A stretch of DNA of 64,000 bases, from assembly GCA_034359265.1 (NCBI GenBank), contig CP136898.1, positions 35,301,501 to 35,365,500 on the forward strand. Direction: 5' to 3'. Positions 53,364 to 64,000 of the stretch are shown one piece after another. Each line of letters opens with the position of its first letter. The stretch's first letter is position 1. Below the pieces are notes generated by a model. It was given only the letters and a program-made list of their open reading frames with translations, was not told where the DNA came from and searched no databases. Made by a program: the position numbers and the translations under genes. This DNA comes from Canna indica. Its lineage: Eukaryota > Streptophyta > Magnoliopsida > Zingiberales > Cannaceae.

Positions 53364-55092
53364 TAAAATTAATGAAAATAACATGAAATTTAACGTTTTA
53401 ACAAATATGATTAATTCTTTTCTTTGAAATAAATATATACTTTAATTTTTGAAATTATAATAATTATAGACTCTCGTTAGATCTTTATTTATTTATTCGT
53501 TGTGTGCTGATGTGGAACACCACGTCAGCACATAAAAATTATTTTTTAAATCTGGGATGCAACACCATCATTAATCCTACGTGACATATTTTTTTATAAA
53601 AAAATAAAAAAAAATTAATGAAAATGCCCCGAACTTTAACGTTGTTAACAAATATGGTACATTTTTTTATTTGAAACAAATATGTATTCCAACTTTTGAA
53701 ATTATAACAATTATAGACTCTCGTTAGATCTCTGTTTATTTACCCGTTATGTGCTGATGTGGAACGCCATAACAGCACATTAAAATTATTTTTTCAATTT
53801 AGGATGTCATATTATCATTAATCCTACGTGGTATAATTTTCTTAAAAAAATATTTAAAAACTAAAACTAATCCACGTCACTATCACAACTTAAAAACTTC
53901 AAACCTAATATCCGGCGAAATTAAAAAACTAAAACCTGCCGCCCACTCGACTCGACACCCTCCACAAATCACTCGACGAAGGTGATTCTGTCGTCGGCGC
54001 ATCACCTCGATTAGTCTCGCCTCACATCGCTTATTGTCGTCGCTAATATCAATATACATATCAGTATACTGATACTGATGTTTAATTAAACGAACTGATA
54101 TCAAAGAATTGATATAAAAATGCATTCAAGGTAAAATATACCAGAGAGGAAATTGACGATGTATCTCGTCGTGTAGGTAAAATAGTCCTTCGTTGTCGAT
54201 TTGATCTACGAACCATTGTATGCAGTTAGATTGATATCTAGGTTTAGGATTCGGGCGACAAGCTTCGGTGACAAAAAATAGGTATCATGGGCCTGCAAGA
54301 AAGGTTAGGTGAAAGATGACCTTTGGGGTGAGGCGCCAATGAGACCAGGCAAGAAAAAAGAAAAAAAATCTTTGGGGTGAAGTGCTGACGATAATAGACA
54401 ACGTGAGGGGAGACCAGTCGAGGAGAGGTGCCGGTGACAATGGTAGGTGACGTGAGGTGCCGGCGATAGGAACACCTTCGTCGAGAGATTTGTAGAGGGT
54501 GTCGAGTCGAGTGGGCGGCAAATTTTAGTTTTTTAATTTAGTCGGATATTAGGTTTGAAGTTTTTAAGTTGTGGTGGTGACGTGGATTAATTTTAGTTTT
54601 TTAATATATTTTTAAAAAATTCTACCACGTAGGATTAATGATAATGTGGCATCTTGAATTAAAAAAACAATTTTTATGTGCTGTCGTGGCGTTCCACGTC
54701 AACACATAACGGGTAAATAAATAGAGATCTAATGATAGTCTATAATTATTATAATTCCAAAAGTTAGAATGCATATTTGTTTCAAATAAAAGAATGTGCC
54801 ATATTTGTTAAAAACGTTAAAGTTTGAGTCATTTTTATTAATTTTCCCTATTTTTTAAAAAAAATCTGTCATGTAGGATTAATGATGACGTGGCATCTTG
54901 AATTTAAAAAATAATTTTTATGTGCTGACGTGGTGTTCCACATCAGCACATAACAGATAAATAAACAGATATCTAACGGGAGTCTATAATTGTTATAATT
55001 TTAAAAGTTAGAATATATATTTATTTCAAATAAAAGAATGGATCATATTTGTTTAAAACGTCAAGGTTCAGACCATTTTCATCAATTTTCTC
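53364..55092. mobile_element. Foldback-type element with tandemly duplicated arms
   Basis: Arms 53364-53985 and 54465-55092 are imperfect inverted copies (left CCCACTCGACTCGACACCCT near 53942, right AGGGTGTCGAGTCGAGTGGG near 54496) around a spacer of about 480 bp. Each arm contains two tandem subunits of about 250-300 bp with the conserved block GTGCTGATGTGGAACRCCA and the flanks TATAGACTCTCGTTAGATC and ATCATTAATCCTACGTG. No transposase. The structure fits a foldback or long-TIR MULE-type non-autonomous element; no 9-bp TSD was identified. Confidence 0.7.
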
Positions 55093-55212
55093 TTTTATAT
55101 ATCATTTTGCTCGAGTGCAAATCAAGCTTGCCGCCCTGGTAACTCTATTCATGGGTATAAAGATGTGAACACTCTTTTACGAACTCCCACCATGAATTTT
55201 TGGAGCAAACCT

Positions 55213-55911
55213 AAAGGTGCATGTGAACCGAGCAGCTCTTGAGCTACTCGGGATTGAGTAAATGAAAACTTGAACTCGACTTGATTTTGTCGATCTTGAG
55301 CCAAGCTTTATGTTACAACTAGAGTTGTAACATGGCCTTCGGTTCCAACGATTCGGTGGATTTTGTAGAAACATTCCAACAACGCACCTGTTGCATGGGT
55401 TGATGGGCATGGGTATGCGCCTGTCACCCACTGCCATGTGTTCCTCCATTCTCTGCTCTGTAGAGTGTTATTACTTGTAACACTTGCTCCTGCTTCTGCC
55501 ACATGCGCCTTCCCTCTCCGTTGATGTGTGGTTCCTTCTTTGATCATAACACTTTACATATAAAGCGAGTCGAGCTCGAGCTCGAGCTAACTAATACTCG
55601 GCTCCAGCAGCTCGCGAGCCTAATTGAGCTCCATATATTTATGTATAATTATATTAATATTAATATTTTAGATCGGGTCGAGCATAAACCCGAGCCGAAC
55701 CGAGCTTAATCGAGCTTGGACGAGCTCGATCAAGCTCGAGAAAAATAAACGAGCCTAAACAAGCAAGCTCGAGTTAATCGAGTATAACTTGAGCTCGGCT
55801 TGAGCCTAGAGATTGAAGGTCGATCGAGCTCGAGCTCGAGTTCGACATTTCTTAAATGAGCCGAGCTCGAGCACAGATAAGCTCGGCTTGGCTCACCTCC
55901 ATTACACCCCT
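55213..55911. repeat. MITE-like repeat rich in GAGCTCGAGC
   Basis: The right end, read inverted (GGGGTGTAATGGAGGTGAGCC), resembles the left end (AGGTGCATGTGAACCGAGC). Internal GAGCTCGAGCTCGAG and CCGAGCTTAATCGAGC blocks are typical of a common plant hAT-like MITE family. An inner stretch (55315-55560) looks inserted. TSD not determined. Confidence 0.45.
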
Positions 55912-55920
55912 GCAAACCTT

Positions 55921-56140
55921 CGAGGCATATTTGCTTCATAGGATAGAGATATATGAGATTAAAGATAAATTTATATTCTTTGTTTGTTTAGTGTATGAAT
56001 TATAAGAAAATATGGTTAGAAGAATATAAATTTAATATTATATTTGGTGTATATCGAATTTAAAAAAATCTTATTCAATAATCCTTCATTTGATATCATA
56101 TTCTATCCTATTTTATTCACTAAAATAAATAAACCATCGT
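55921..56140. repeat. Dispersed MITE-like repeat (copy B)
   Basis: Aligns with 21935-22115 (TTTGCTTCATARGATA, TTTAGTGTATGAATTA). Non-coding. Confidence 0.45.
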
Positions 56141-56631
56141 TAATTATTTTGCTATAAAATTATCATCTTCTGGGTATAGTTGTCGGAGAACTTTGGTTTC
56201 ACATCCCCTAGAGACAATGAATCACATGTTTCTGAAAGAATTTAAGACCAACTTTTTCCTAAAACGTCTTTTGAAAGACAAAATAATGTGCAACTATCAT
56301 CCGTAGGCACATACAAGATATAGTATCCAATCGAACTATATTATTAGTTTCCGGAATAAATACAAATTTAAGAGGTGGGTCATTTTGCCTCCTTCCTAAT
56401 GTACAATTTACCACAAATATATAGCATCATGCAAAACTTACTAACTCACGCACTTATAAGTTTTCCTTTTTTAAAAAAAAATGAAAAGTAATTATGTTGT
56501 ACCGTACGGGTGAAAGTATGACCAAAATATTATTTACAAGAATGATATCTAAGTCGGATGGCTCAAGTATTTGACCTAGTCTTAGATTACGTTACTACTC
56601 CCTCCCTTGGCACTGAACCTCACTAAGATCG
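56141..56631. other. Intergenic, no feature recognised
   Basis: AT-rich. No gene or clear repeat boundary. Confidence 0.4.
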
Positions 56632-57099
56632 ATTAATTATGATGCTTCCCTATCTAATAATGCAGATGGCACCGGCCTGGTTATCTGAGACTCCTCTAGA
56701 ATTTGCCTTGTAGATTCGAGTTCTAAACATGCAGATCTTTCCGTTCTGTCACTTGAGGCTATTGCGGTTAAGAGTGCTTTGCTTTTTGCTCTCGATGAGG
56801 ACCTTTCGGATTTCGTTGTTGAAACGGACTCCAAATTGGTGGTGGAGGCTCTAAATAACAATTCCCCTATTCCATGGTCCATTGCACCAACAATTAAGGA
56901 CATTATTTTTTTAAGGAACCGTTGTAATGTAACCAACTTTTATTTTTGCTTTCGCGAGGGAAATGTCGCTGCCCACTGGGTAGTCAATTAAGCTCAAGTC
57001 TCCCTAGACTCTTTTGTTTGGCATTCTGCCCGGCCTCCTGACTTGGAGGTCATTTTGTACTATGACATTTTTGGCCTTGGCCTCCGCGCAGGCTTTTAA
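56632..57099 (+). pseudogene. LINE-type RNase H domain fragment
   Basis: Reading from 56632 gives INYDASLSNNADGTGLVI, a TGA stop (56686-56688), then CLVDSSSKHADLSVLSLEA, VVETDSKLVVEALNN and FREGNVAAHWVVN, a TAA (56989-56991) and a further FGLGLRAGF tail with a stop at 57097. The DAS, LEA and TDS acidic residues are those of the RVT_3/RNase H-like domain at the C-terminus of plant LINE polyproteins. Two in-frame stops and the missing RT and endonuclease mark it as a 5'-truncated relic. Alternatively a relic of a host RNase H-like gene; the genomic context favours LINE. Confidence 0.7.
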
Positions 57100-57542
57100 T
57101 TAATGTTTTTTTATTTGGTTCAAAAAAAGAGATTATGTTACTACAGCAAAATACTTTGTTATGTGTTGTTTGAAATTGGCGCCATGAACACGCACCGAAT
57201 GAAACAGCGGAGAAAGTTGCAACTTGAAACTGCTCTGATTTCTTCCGGTTCAAGCACTCATTTCCACTCATTTCCACATGATAATCGACGCTAGTTGGTC
57301 CAAATAATTCTAACATATATATAAAGAGAATTATGAAGAGAGAGAAAAAAGTAACTTGAACGAGAAAACTTAAGTTACACTATGCATATTTAAATATTAA
57401 TTAATTAGTTGTCAATTTTTTAACTTGTCAATTTTTTAACTAAACTTGGCATCGATTTTATCTAAATCTTTTACCGTGTGTGAATAATCTAAGAAATTGC
57501 CAGATGTTCTCACCTGAGATCGATTCTCGCCTAAGATCGGTG

Positions 57543-58359
57543 TGTTAAAGTTTCATATTGCTTGAGGTTGTGGTCTAGATAGCCTTTAGATAGATTGGAC
57601 AATTCTCCCCCCAAGTAGGGCTGGAAACGGATCGAATACAGTGTGGATACTGCATTATCCATATCCGCACCGCACTCCACATCCGAACATCCGTATCTGC
57701 AATGTATCCGCTACGGATGTGAATATGGATATCCATATCCGCACCGCTTCAAATGCGAATATCTGCACTGCATCCGTATCTGCACCGTATTTAATAAAAA
57801 ATATTAAAATAATATATTTAATTAAAAAATCAATAAATTACCAATTCATTGATCCAAAATAAATATATAATATACTTCAAAATTCATCTTGGCATGAAAT
57901 TACCATAGAGCTCTTATATATATTACTAATTTATATGAGCAAAATAGTAATTCAAAGACACAAATAGGTGGTGTGGATACAGTGCAGATCCACAGTCATA
58001 TCCGTATTCGCATCGTATTCGCACGGATATAAATTTTTTAAATCTATATCCGTATCCATATCTGTTTTTACTTGCGGATATGGATCGGATGCGGTTTTTA
58101 GTTGGCAAATGCGGATAAAATTGCCACCCCTAGGTCTAAGACTAATTTCTTAATATTGTTTCAAAGCTAGACATATTGTTGATATTGGGCCACCTGTAGA
58201 ACTTCATGCTCAAGATGTGGATCCTAGGCGTGAGGGTGGTGTGTTAAAGTCTCACATTGCTTGAGGCTGTGGTCTAGATAGCCTTTAAATAAATTGGACA
58301 ATCCTCCCCCTTTAGCTAGCTTTTCGGGTGGAATTAGATCCAAGATTGATTTTCTAACA
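57543..58359 (+). mobile_element. TRIM-like miniature LTR element
   Basis: Two copies of a short LTR. The complete one, 58242-58359 (118 bp), is TGTTAAAGTCTCACATTGC...TTTTCTAACA. The first, 57543-58155, has the same start (TGTTAAAGTTTCATATTGC) and end (TTTCTTAATA) but is split by a MITE at 57616-58132. The internal part is about 86 bp, with no ORF, ending in the purine-rich GTGAGGGTGGTG before the second LTR. LTR size and absence of coding match TRIM elements. A matching 5-bp TSD was not found. Confidence 0.65.
57616..58132. repeat. MITE-like element inside the TRIM LTR
   Basis: About 517 bp, left TAGGGCTGGAAACGGATCG and inverted right end TAGGGGTGGCAATTTTATCCG. The body is rich in ATCCATATCCGCACCG/GCGGATATGGAT motifs in both orientations, separated by an AT-rich core. 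Widespread hAT-like MITEs in plants look like this. TSD unclear. Confidence 0.6.
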
Positions 58360-58609
58360 GTGTCGCAATTCCCCTTGGCTCTTGGTCGAACGTGGCTCTA
58401 GTGGCGACCTGCATAGGCACTATGGCATTCAAGTAAGAGAGAACTCTAGGTGCTTCGTGTCTGTTTTATGGAACTGGTCTGGGTATTCGGCGGAGGATGT
58501 CTATTGGAATTCTGCATGAATACAACATGAATAGGTCGATTGCTATCACCTAGATAGCGATATTCTTACTGTTGAATTCTTGATGATAATATAGGATGTT
58601 AATATCCTT
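58360..58609. other. Intergenic, no feature recognised
   Basis: No supported feature. Confidence 0.35.
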
Positions 58610-58930
58610 GTATGGCTGGATGGAGCCTCCGGGCCAAGTCGTAGCTAGTTTGATCTAGGTCTAGTTCACAAGCCGAGTCATTCCCAGGGTCGGCCCGATC
58701 GGGCCGACCTAGGGAGTTGGTGCAGTCCACAGCCCCTAAGCTTGGTCGGAGTCAGAGGACTTCGTGTTGATCTCTAGTAATATGTCGAGCTACGTTTGTC
58801 TGTCGAGCTTCTTAGATGTGCCGAGCTTCTTGGATGTGCCGAGCATCTGATTGTATGTCGAGCTTCTAACCTCAAGTCGGGACATGAGCATGTGCCAAGT
58901 TCTGTCCTCAGTCAAATCGCCGAGGTAGGT
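58610..58930 (-). mobile_element. Tat-like gypsy fragment (3' end and LTR start)
   Basis: On the minus strand GACTCCGACCAAGCTTAGGGGC is followed by TGTGGACTGCACC, matching the polypurine/LTR junctions at 20881 and 50876. Only the first part of the LTR and a short piece of internal sequence with repeated TGCCGAGCTTCTTGGATG (plus strand) remain. Confidence 0.55.
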
Positions 58931-59079
58931 GAACTCAGTGTATCTTCATTTTGTCATTTTGTGGTGTTTCAATTTATGTTGTTAGTAGTGTGGAGCTAGG
59001 CCAATGGAACAATATTATCATTATACTTTTCCTTTTGAATAATTGGAACACTTATTTTATCTTGTTATTTGTTATGAGC

Positions 59080-60763
59080 GTATTTAACTTGATAAGAGAT
59101 TTCTTGAATGGTTGATTTTGCCTAATGGTCATCAAGTACGAGACTTGATAGTAAAATCCTAAGGCAATTAGAATCATATTCTAAACAGTCCATAGTCAGT
59201 CATTGTCTTGGAACAATAATGAATGAAGACTAGTATGCAGTCTGACTAACGATGATCATGTTTTACTGGTCATGGATATGTGATATCAAAGTGAGATCAC
59301 AAACACATGTTGGAGAACATGGTGTCAGACAAATCCATTATGAGAATACTACATCGATTATATCATTAGTATATCTTCAGCGGTAGTGTTACGTCAGTCC
59401 TGATCCGACCATATGTCATCATGGATTCCTACATGAGGAATTCTGTGTTTTGACCTACTCTAGCATCACCTTTAACCGGGTGGTAATAAGGACTACCATT
59501 GGACATGAAGTGAATTATGTAGAGGAATATATGTATTCGTGAAAGAATTTATCCCACTCATATTTGAGAGAGATATCTCTGGGCCCCTTAATAAGTGTGA
59601 TTGAGAAAATGCATGGTCGTGCTCAAATGAATTGATAGGAGTATCAATGTCATTTGTTTAATCAGTCTACTTAGGAATCAAGAAGCCAGATTGAGTAATA
59701 TAAGGATGATGCAATTCATGCCTTGTGCTCGATCCAAATATCGCGTGACAAAAGGACAAAGTATCATATTGTGAGTTAAATTACTTGGATCACCGACCTC
59801 ACTTGACTTGGGTAGTCATAATGTCTTGCTAGAGACCGCTTATCACTTGTGGGTTACACATGTGATTTGAACACATTGCCAACGTTAAGTGAACCTATAG
59901 GGTCGCACACATAGGGCGAATTGAATTTGACTCAAGGTTACGACTCATCTGATTGGATCCACATGATCATTAACCTGCAATTCTCTCTTATTAATTTTGG
60001 AAATTAATTTCGAATTTGAAAAGGAGTTTTCAAAACGAAAATAATTATTCTCAATTTTGAAATGTGATTTCATTATTGGAATCACGTTGGTCACAATTGG
60101 TAATGTATCTTTAATATTCGATATTAAATGATACATTATAATTGTCATCTTAAATTTAGGAAATTCATCCTTGATCATTATTATTAAGGATATATTTTAT
60201 TCGGTCTTTAAATAGTTTTAAAGTTTTTGAATATGGCTTTGAATTGATTATCGATAGAGAAGACTTGATCAAGATGATTGATGCATCTATAAATACCCGC
60301 CTATAGTTTAGACGAGATAAGGATCATCTCTAGGTGGCTACCGACCTCTTCCTGAAAGAAAGCCGACCTCCTTTTGAAGGAAGCTGGGCTCCCTTTGCGG
60401 CATCCGACATCCACCTAACAGAGAGTGAGAGAGGAGAGCACGTAAGGTGTTCCGTGCTTGTCCAGATTAGAAGGAGTTCTGATAGAGCTGAGCTAGTAGT
60501 TGGGAGCCGCCTAGTTCGTTGTGTTTGTCTGTGTGTTAACCGTAGAGGGTGTTCGTCGCTTAGCAACACCTTGGACCCGGAACAAGATCGTGATCTTAGA
60601 TTCGCAGAGTAGAAAACATAGTTCGGTCTTCAAAGGTATAACTTCTAACATCGCAATGATTTAACTGAAATGCATGGATCCGATTGGGTAGAGGATCGAT
60701 TTCATATTTCCACTATGTGTAAATAAAATTTTTGTTGCTTGCCCGGTCCTCCCTGACCCAACA
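59080..60763 (+). repeat. LTR-like repeat with TATA box
   Basis: Long non-coding block containing CATCTATAAATACCCGCC (TATA at 60288-60295) and ending GACCCAACA at 60763, as an LTR would. The left limit is not defined, and no primer site or TSD was found. A part (59605-59790) recurs inverted at 62505-62700. The short ORFs on both strands near 60330-60612 have no recognised domain. Confidence 0.45.
60288..60295 (+). promoter_or_regulatory. Candidate TATA box in the LTR-like repeat
   Basis: TATAAATA about 470 bp before the presumed LTR end. Only positional support. Confidence 0.4.
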
Positions 60764-61409
60764 TATGCACAATATGGTGGGTGCGAAAAGATGGGGTGCT
60801 CTTTCCACGTGTCTATCTCCCTTTAGCGCTTGCTTTTTAACCATTTAATTCTAGCAAGACATAATTATGGCGTGGAGATCTCGTCGTTCATCTTTGAGGA
60901 GTTTGAACTTCTATTGTTGATGGAGTGATTGGCCAGGATTTGCTTTGCCAATAGGATGTGAACGTCGACTATTGGATTGGGAGGTTGCAACTATTCAAGC
61001 TACAAAACTCCCACCATCCCTCCCGTTCGACTCTTCTTGCATTCTGTCTTCGTTGTTCTTTTGGTTGTATGCGTGAAACGTTCTCTTGCTCATATGCATT
61101 GTTCCAATGATGATCTACTCGTTGTGTGATAAGTGTGGTGGGTGCCGATGTCTCTTGGTCGGCACATGTTTGACATCACCTGGCCGACCAACATTTTTAG
61201 AGTCTAGTATGATACTTAGGGTCATTTTGACCTAACCGACGTTATTTGGTAGGTAGTTGGAACATGGGATTTTTTTGTTGTTGCCTAGCTGATATTAGCT
61301 AGTCGGTAGCCGCTATTCCTATCGATGGTAGATTTAGGATCGATGTTACTTGTTTGGTAGTTGCTGATAGGGCTGATGGTCCTTTGAATTCGTACTCCCT
61401 TGATGTCAA
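60764..61409. other. Intergenic, no feature recognised
   Basis: No coding region, no clear repeat. Confidence 0.35.
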
Positions 61410-62110
61410 TCGAGTCTAGTGTTGGAAGCCACATTTAAGGCCAAGAACCACACTTAGAGTTTTAGAGGACGTTGCGGATGCCGTGTTTGATCTCGCTTGG
61501 AGTTGGAGGCCTTATTTAGGGTTGGGGATCATATTTAAGGTCAAGGAGGACGCGAAGGACGCCGAGGCCACATTTAGGTCAGGGACCACATTGAGGTTCA
61601 AAGAGGACGCCAAGGCCGCATTTAAGGTTGGGGATTGCATTTAGGGTCAAGGAGGACGCCAAGGATGCCGAGGACCCATTTAGGATCGAGGACTACATTT
61701 AGGATCGAGGAGGACGCCGAGGCTGAGGTGGTCGTATTTAGGATCGAGCTTATTTAGAGCTGAAGCCGATCTCATTTAGAGCTAGAGGCTGTATTTAGGG
61801 TGGAGAGCCACATTTAGGGTCGAGAAGGACGCCGAGGCTGCGGGGGTCACTGAGGATGTTGGGGCTGCATTTAGGACCAAGCTCATTTAGAGCTTAAGTC
61901 AGTTTCATTTAGAGCCAGATGCCGTATTTTGGGTGGAGGGCCATGCTTGGGGTCAAGCCGAGCTCGTTGGGAACATAATGCAAGATCACGCTTGGGGTCG
62001 CGCTCATTTAGAGCGACGCTGGTCTTATTTAGAGGCAAAGGCCACATTTAGGGCTAAGGACCATGCTTGTAGTCAAGCCAAACTCTTTGGGAGCGTAAGA
62101 CATGACCATG
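61410..62110 (+). repeat. Degenerate minisatellite
   Basis: Irregular repetition of blocks such as CATTTAGGGTCGAGGAGGAC and GCCGAGGCTG, plus TTTAGAGCTRAAGCC, over about 700 bp, with units of roughly 30-60 bp strongly diverged. The longest frames in it are not protein-like. Confidence 0.7.
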
Positions 62111-62504
62111 CTTAGAATCGAGAAGGATAGATGCGTCGAACAGGATATAAGTCACTTCTGTCGTGGGTTCCTGTCGCGAGATCGTGGAAATTTATTTGTC
62201 GCGTTTTATGAGGTAGTCGTGAATTGCCTAGATGTCCACACATAGATGTGGAATATGAGGATAATATTATTGAATGAATGGAAATTGACATCACATTAAT
62301 TCCCATCGACTGAGGTGCTAGACCTACGTAGGGTTATGCCTCATTAAAACCTGTAGTGGAAAAATCGTGAGAAAAACCTCAGTGAAGGAAAAAAAAGTAC
62401 ACCAACCACTTGTAGTTTATGGGTGTTGCTTAGTTGTAGTATGTTCGTAGAGAAGCCGCGTTCCACGAGCGTGGAAGTTCTCATCTAGAGAGTTTGGCGA
62501 TCTT

Positions 62505-62700
62505 GTAAGCCCCTCCTCATATGTCCTTTGTGACTCAGTATGATATTTTGTCCTTTCGTCACGTGATATTTGGATCAAGCATAAGGCATGAATTACATCA
62601 TCCGTATATTGCTCAATCTGAAATCTTGATTCCTGCGCAGACTGACTCAATAAATGACATTGATATTTCTATTAATTCATTGGATCACAACCATGCATTT
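62505..62700 (-). repeat. Inverted partner of 59605-59790
   Basis: The minus strand reads AAATGCATGGTTGTGATCCA, ATAGAAATATCAATGTCATT, GCATAAGGCATG-like and TGACGAAAGGACAAAATATC blocks in the same order as 59605-59790. It is therefore another, inverted copy of the LTR-like repeat. Confidence 0.6.
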
Positions 62701-62799
62701 CCTTAGTCTCACTCATTAAGGGATTCCTCTTATATATGAGAGGGACAAATTCCTTACCTCATTTTTTCTATATATACACCTCATACCAACCTTTCTCAA

Positions 62800-63540
62800 T
62801 GGTTGTTGAACACTTTGAGACATCATTTGAGCCCTCTTAAGCTTTCTTGAGTCATTCTCCTTCATTATTCTCATTCAAACCCTAGTTTCCAACAAAGCGT
62901 TTCTTGATGTCGCCTTTGAGCTCTGCTCGATTTATCTTTGAGGCATCATGAAGGATACTAGGAACCTATTTTGGGAGCTAGTTAAGTTGTATTCGTTTAA
63001 ATCATTGCTCTCATGTACTTGTATTTATTTATTATTTAATTGAGATTATCACTTGTGTAAACCTATAGTTCTAGGTTTGTGATCCGGTGGTCATCTTGGT
63101 GTACAAGCGTAAAATCATCTGTGTAATCTAAGTTTAGAGTGTTCTTTAGGATTTGAGGTGGGAAAGTGCTTTTGGTAGTCGTCTTGGTGTAGAGGCGTAA
63201 AATCACCCATGTAATATAAGTTTAGAGTGTCCTTCAGGGTTTGAGGTGGGAAAGTACTTTTGGTATGAAAGCGGAAACTTTCCAGTGAAAAATCCTCAAT
63301 TGTAAGGAACTCAACACTTAGTGGATTTGCGTTTGAAATCCTAAGCGAGGTACTTAGGTAGTCGAGTAGGTGGTGTTTCCGAATCGCTATAAATCGTTGT
63401 GTGCTTTTATTGTTTCAATTTATGTTGATTTACTTACTTCCGAATTTATAAAGTATACAATTCACTCGAAAATTGTGAAATCGATTAAGACTCAAAATTA
63501 GCGTGCAAAAATAACGATCCTTGGTCAAATTGAATGAGCT
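62800..63540 (+). repeat. Decayed Sirevirus-like LTR part with 91-bp duplication
   Basis: Contains GAAATCCTAAGCGAGGTAC and GGTAGTCGAGTAGGTGGT, comparable to GAAATCCTTGGTGTGAAGCC and GGTAGTGGAGTAGGCGGT at 37466-37501. A block of about 91 bp (CTTGGTGTASARGCGTAAAATCA to TTTGAGGTGGGAAAGT) is tandemly duplicated at about 63095-63260. The terminal hairpin and TSD are missing. Confidence 0.5.
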
Positions 63541-64000
63541 TCATATTTTTTTTAGCAAAAGTAGACTATACTGAGATTTGAATCCTGAATTTTTTAAAAA
63601 TATACAATATATTATTACCAATTGTGCTACTAACAATTGGCGAATGAGCTTCATATAATACATATGAGTCTCGTTGACGTATACATTCAATGTGTAAGCA
63701 TGAGGCACCATGTTCTAGCAATGAATTAATTCCCAAGATTCAATAAATATTTTTTTTTAAAAAAATAAAATTACTTAAAAATAAATATACACGAACATGA
63801 GAATATACGCACAAAGTACATTACAAGACGTACACGTAGACACAAAAATAAACACATAAAATATTATAACTAGGATCGAATTCATGATCCATTAATAATA
63901 TATATACCTAAATGTTCCACCACTAAGTTACTGCTGAGTACCAAAAAAAAAAAAAAAAACTACTTTATTTATTAACAGGACATCCACGGTAGAACATTAA
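63541..64000. other. AT-rich end of window with poly-A
   Basis: No gene. A run of about 17-18 A near 63942-63959 could be a retroposon tail or a simple homopolymer. The preceding ATTCATGATCCATTAATAAT and CCACTAAGTTACTGC resemble phrases near 52860-52915, suggesting a small dispersed repeat. Confidence 0.35.

Noticed and set aside
57641..58153. ORFs with repeated HIRTASNANICTAS or SISVSISVF-like residues
   Set aside because: Translations of the ATCCGTATCCGCA-rich MITE, not proteins.
60330..60612. Overlapping 79- and 92-codon ORFs on opposite strands
   Set aside because: Both fall in an LTR-like repeat downstream of a TATA box; no domain similarity.
1..64000. tRNA, rRNA, microRNA gene or riboswitch
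   Set aside because: None could be recognised with confidence by eye. tRNA-like strings at retrotransposon primer sites are primer-binding sites, not tRNA genes. A tRNAscan-SE and Infernal run would be needed to exclude them.

Overview
The window reads as nuclear DNA of a flowering plant. It is a repeat-rich gene desert holding one convincing host gene: an intronless PLS-class pentatricopeptide-repeat (PPR) gene at 3643-5262. The first third of that gene is extremely C/G-ending and its 3' half is AT-richer. Such a 5'-to-3' GC gradient is typical of many monocot genes, so a monocot is the best guess (inference). Nothing bacterial, organellar or CRISPR-like was seen.

Layout. 1-1440: remnant of a Ty3/gypsy Tat-like element (antisense-ORF part). 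2411-3562: possible hAT-like non-autonomous element. 3643-5262: PPR gene. 5883-18059: degenerate minus-strand Ty1/copia element with about 140-bp LTRs, split by a 7,025-bp CACTA (En/Spm) transposon at 6403-13427 (TSD TTT). That CACTA keeps an open TNPD-type transposase of 1,159 codons and a five-exon TNPA-type gene of 407 codons. 18395-23400: LTR-derived remnants, a Tat-like 3' end with LTR, and a copia/gypsy chimera.

24336-38323 is a tower of insertions, each layer with matching target duplications. A 1.3-kb solo LTR (24341-38318, TSD CGTCG) is interrupted by a Sirevirus-like copia element (25007-37704, TSD ACCTT). The left LTR of that copia is interrupted by a second CACTA (26090-30831, TSD TAG). 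The second CACTA is a close relative of the first but lacks about 2.6 kb of transposase and carries stop codons in both genes. The two form a putative autonomous/non-autonomous pair.

40698-51360 is a Tat-like gypsy element (TSD GATAC) with gag and part of protease but no recognisable reverse transcriptase or integrase. It also has a 109-bp tandem array and a decayed antisense ORF. A Sirevirus-type solo LTR (40990-42270, TSD GCATG) sits in its 5' LTR, and a minus-strand Tekay/Del-like solo LTR (47398-49889, TSD GTTGT) sits in its antisense ORF. The remainder holds MITE-like elements, a 1.7-kb foldback (53364-55092), a LINE RNase H fragment (56632-57099), a small TRIM-like element with a MITE in its LTR (57543-58359), LTR remnants and a degenerate minisatellite (61410-62110).

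How the parts relate: the TEs are not a pathway but a record of successive insertions. The functional units with a case are the PPR gene, predicted to act on organelle RNA, and the first CACTA, which could supply transposase to itself and to the second. All element names rest on motifs and structure read by eye; no database search was run.
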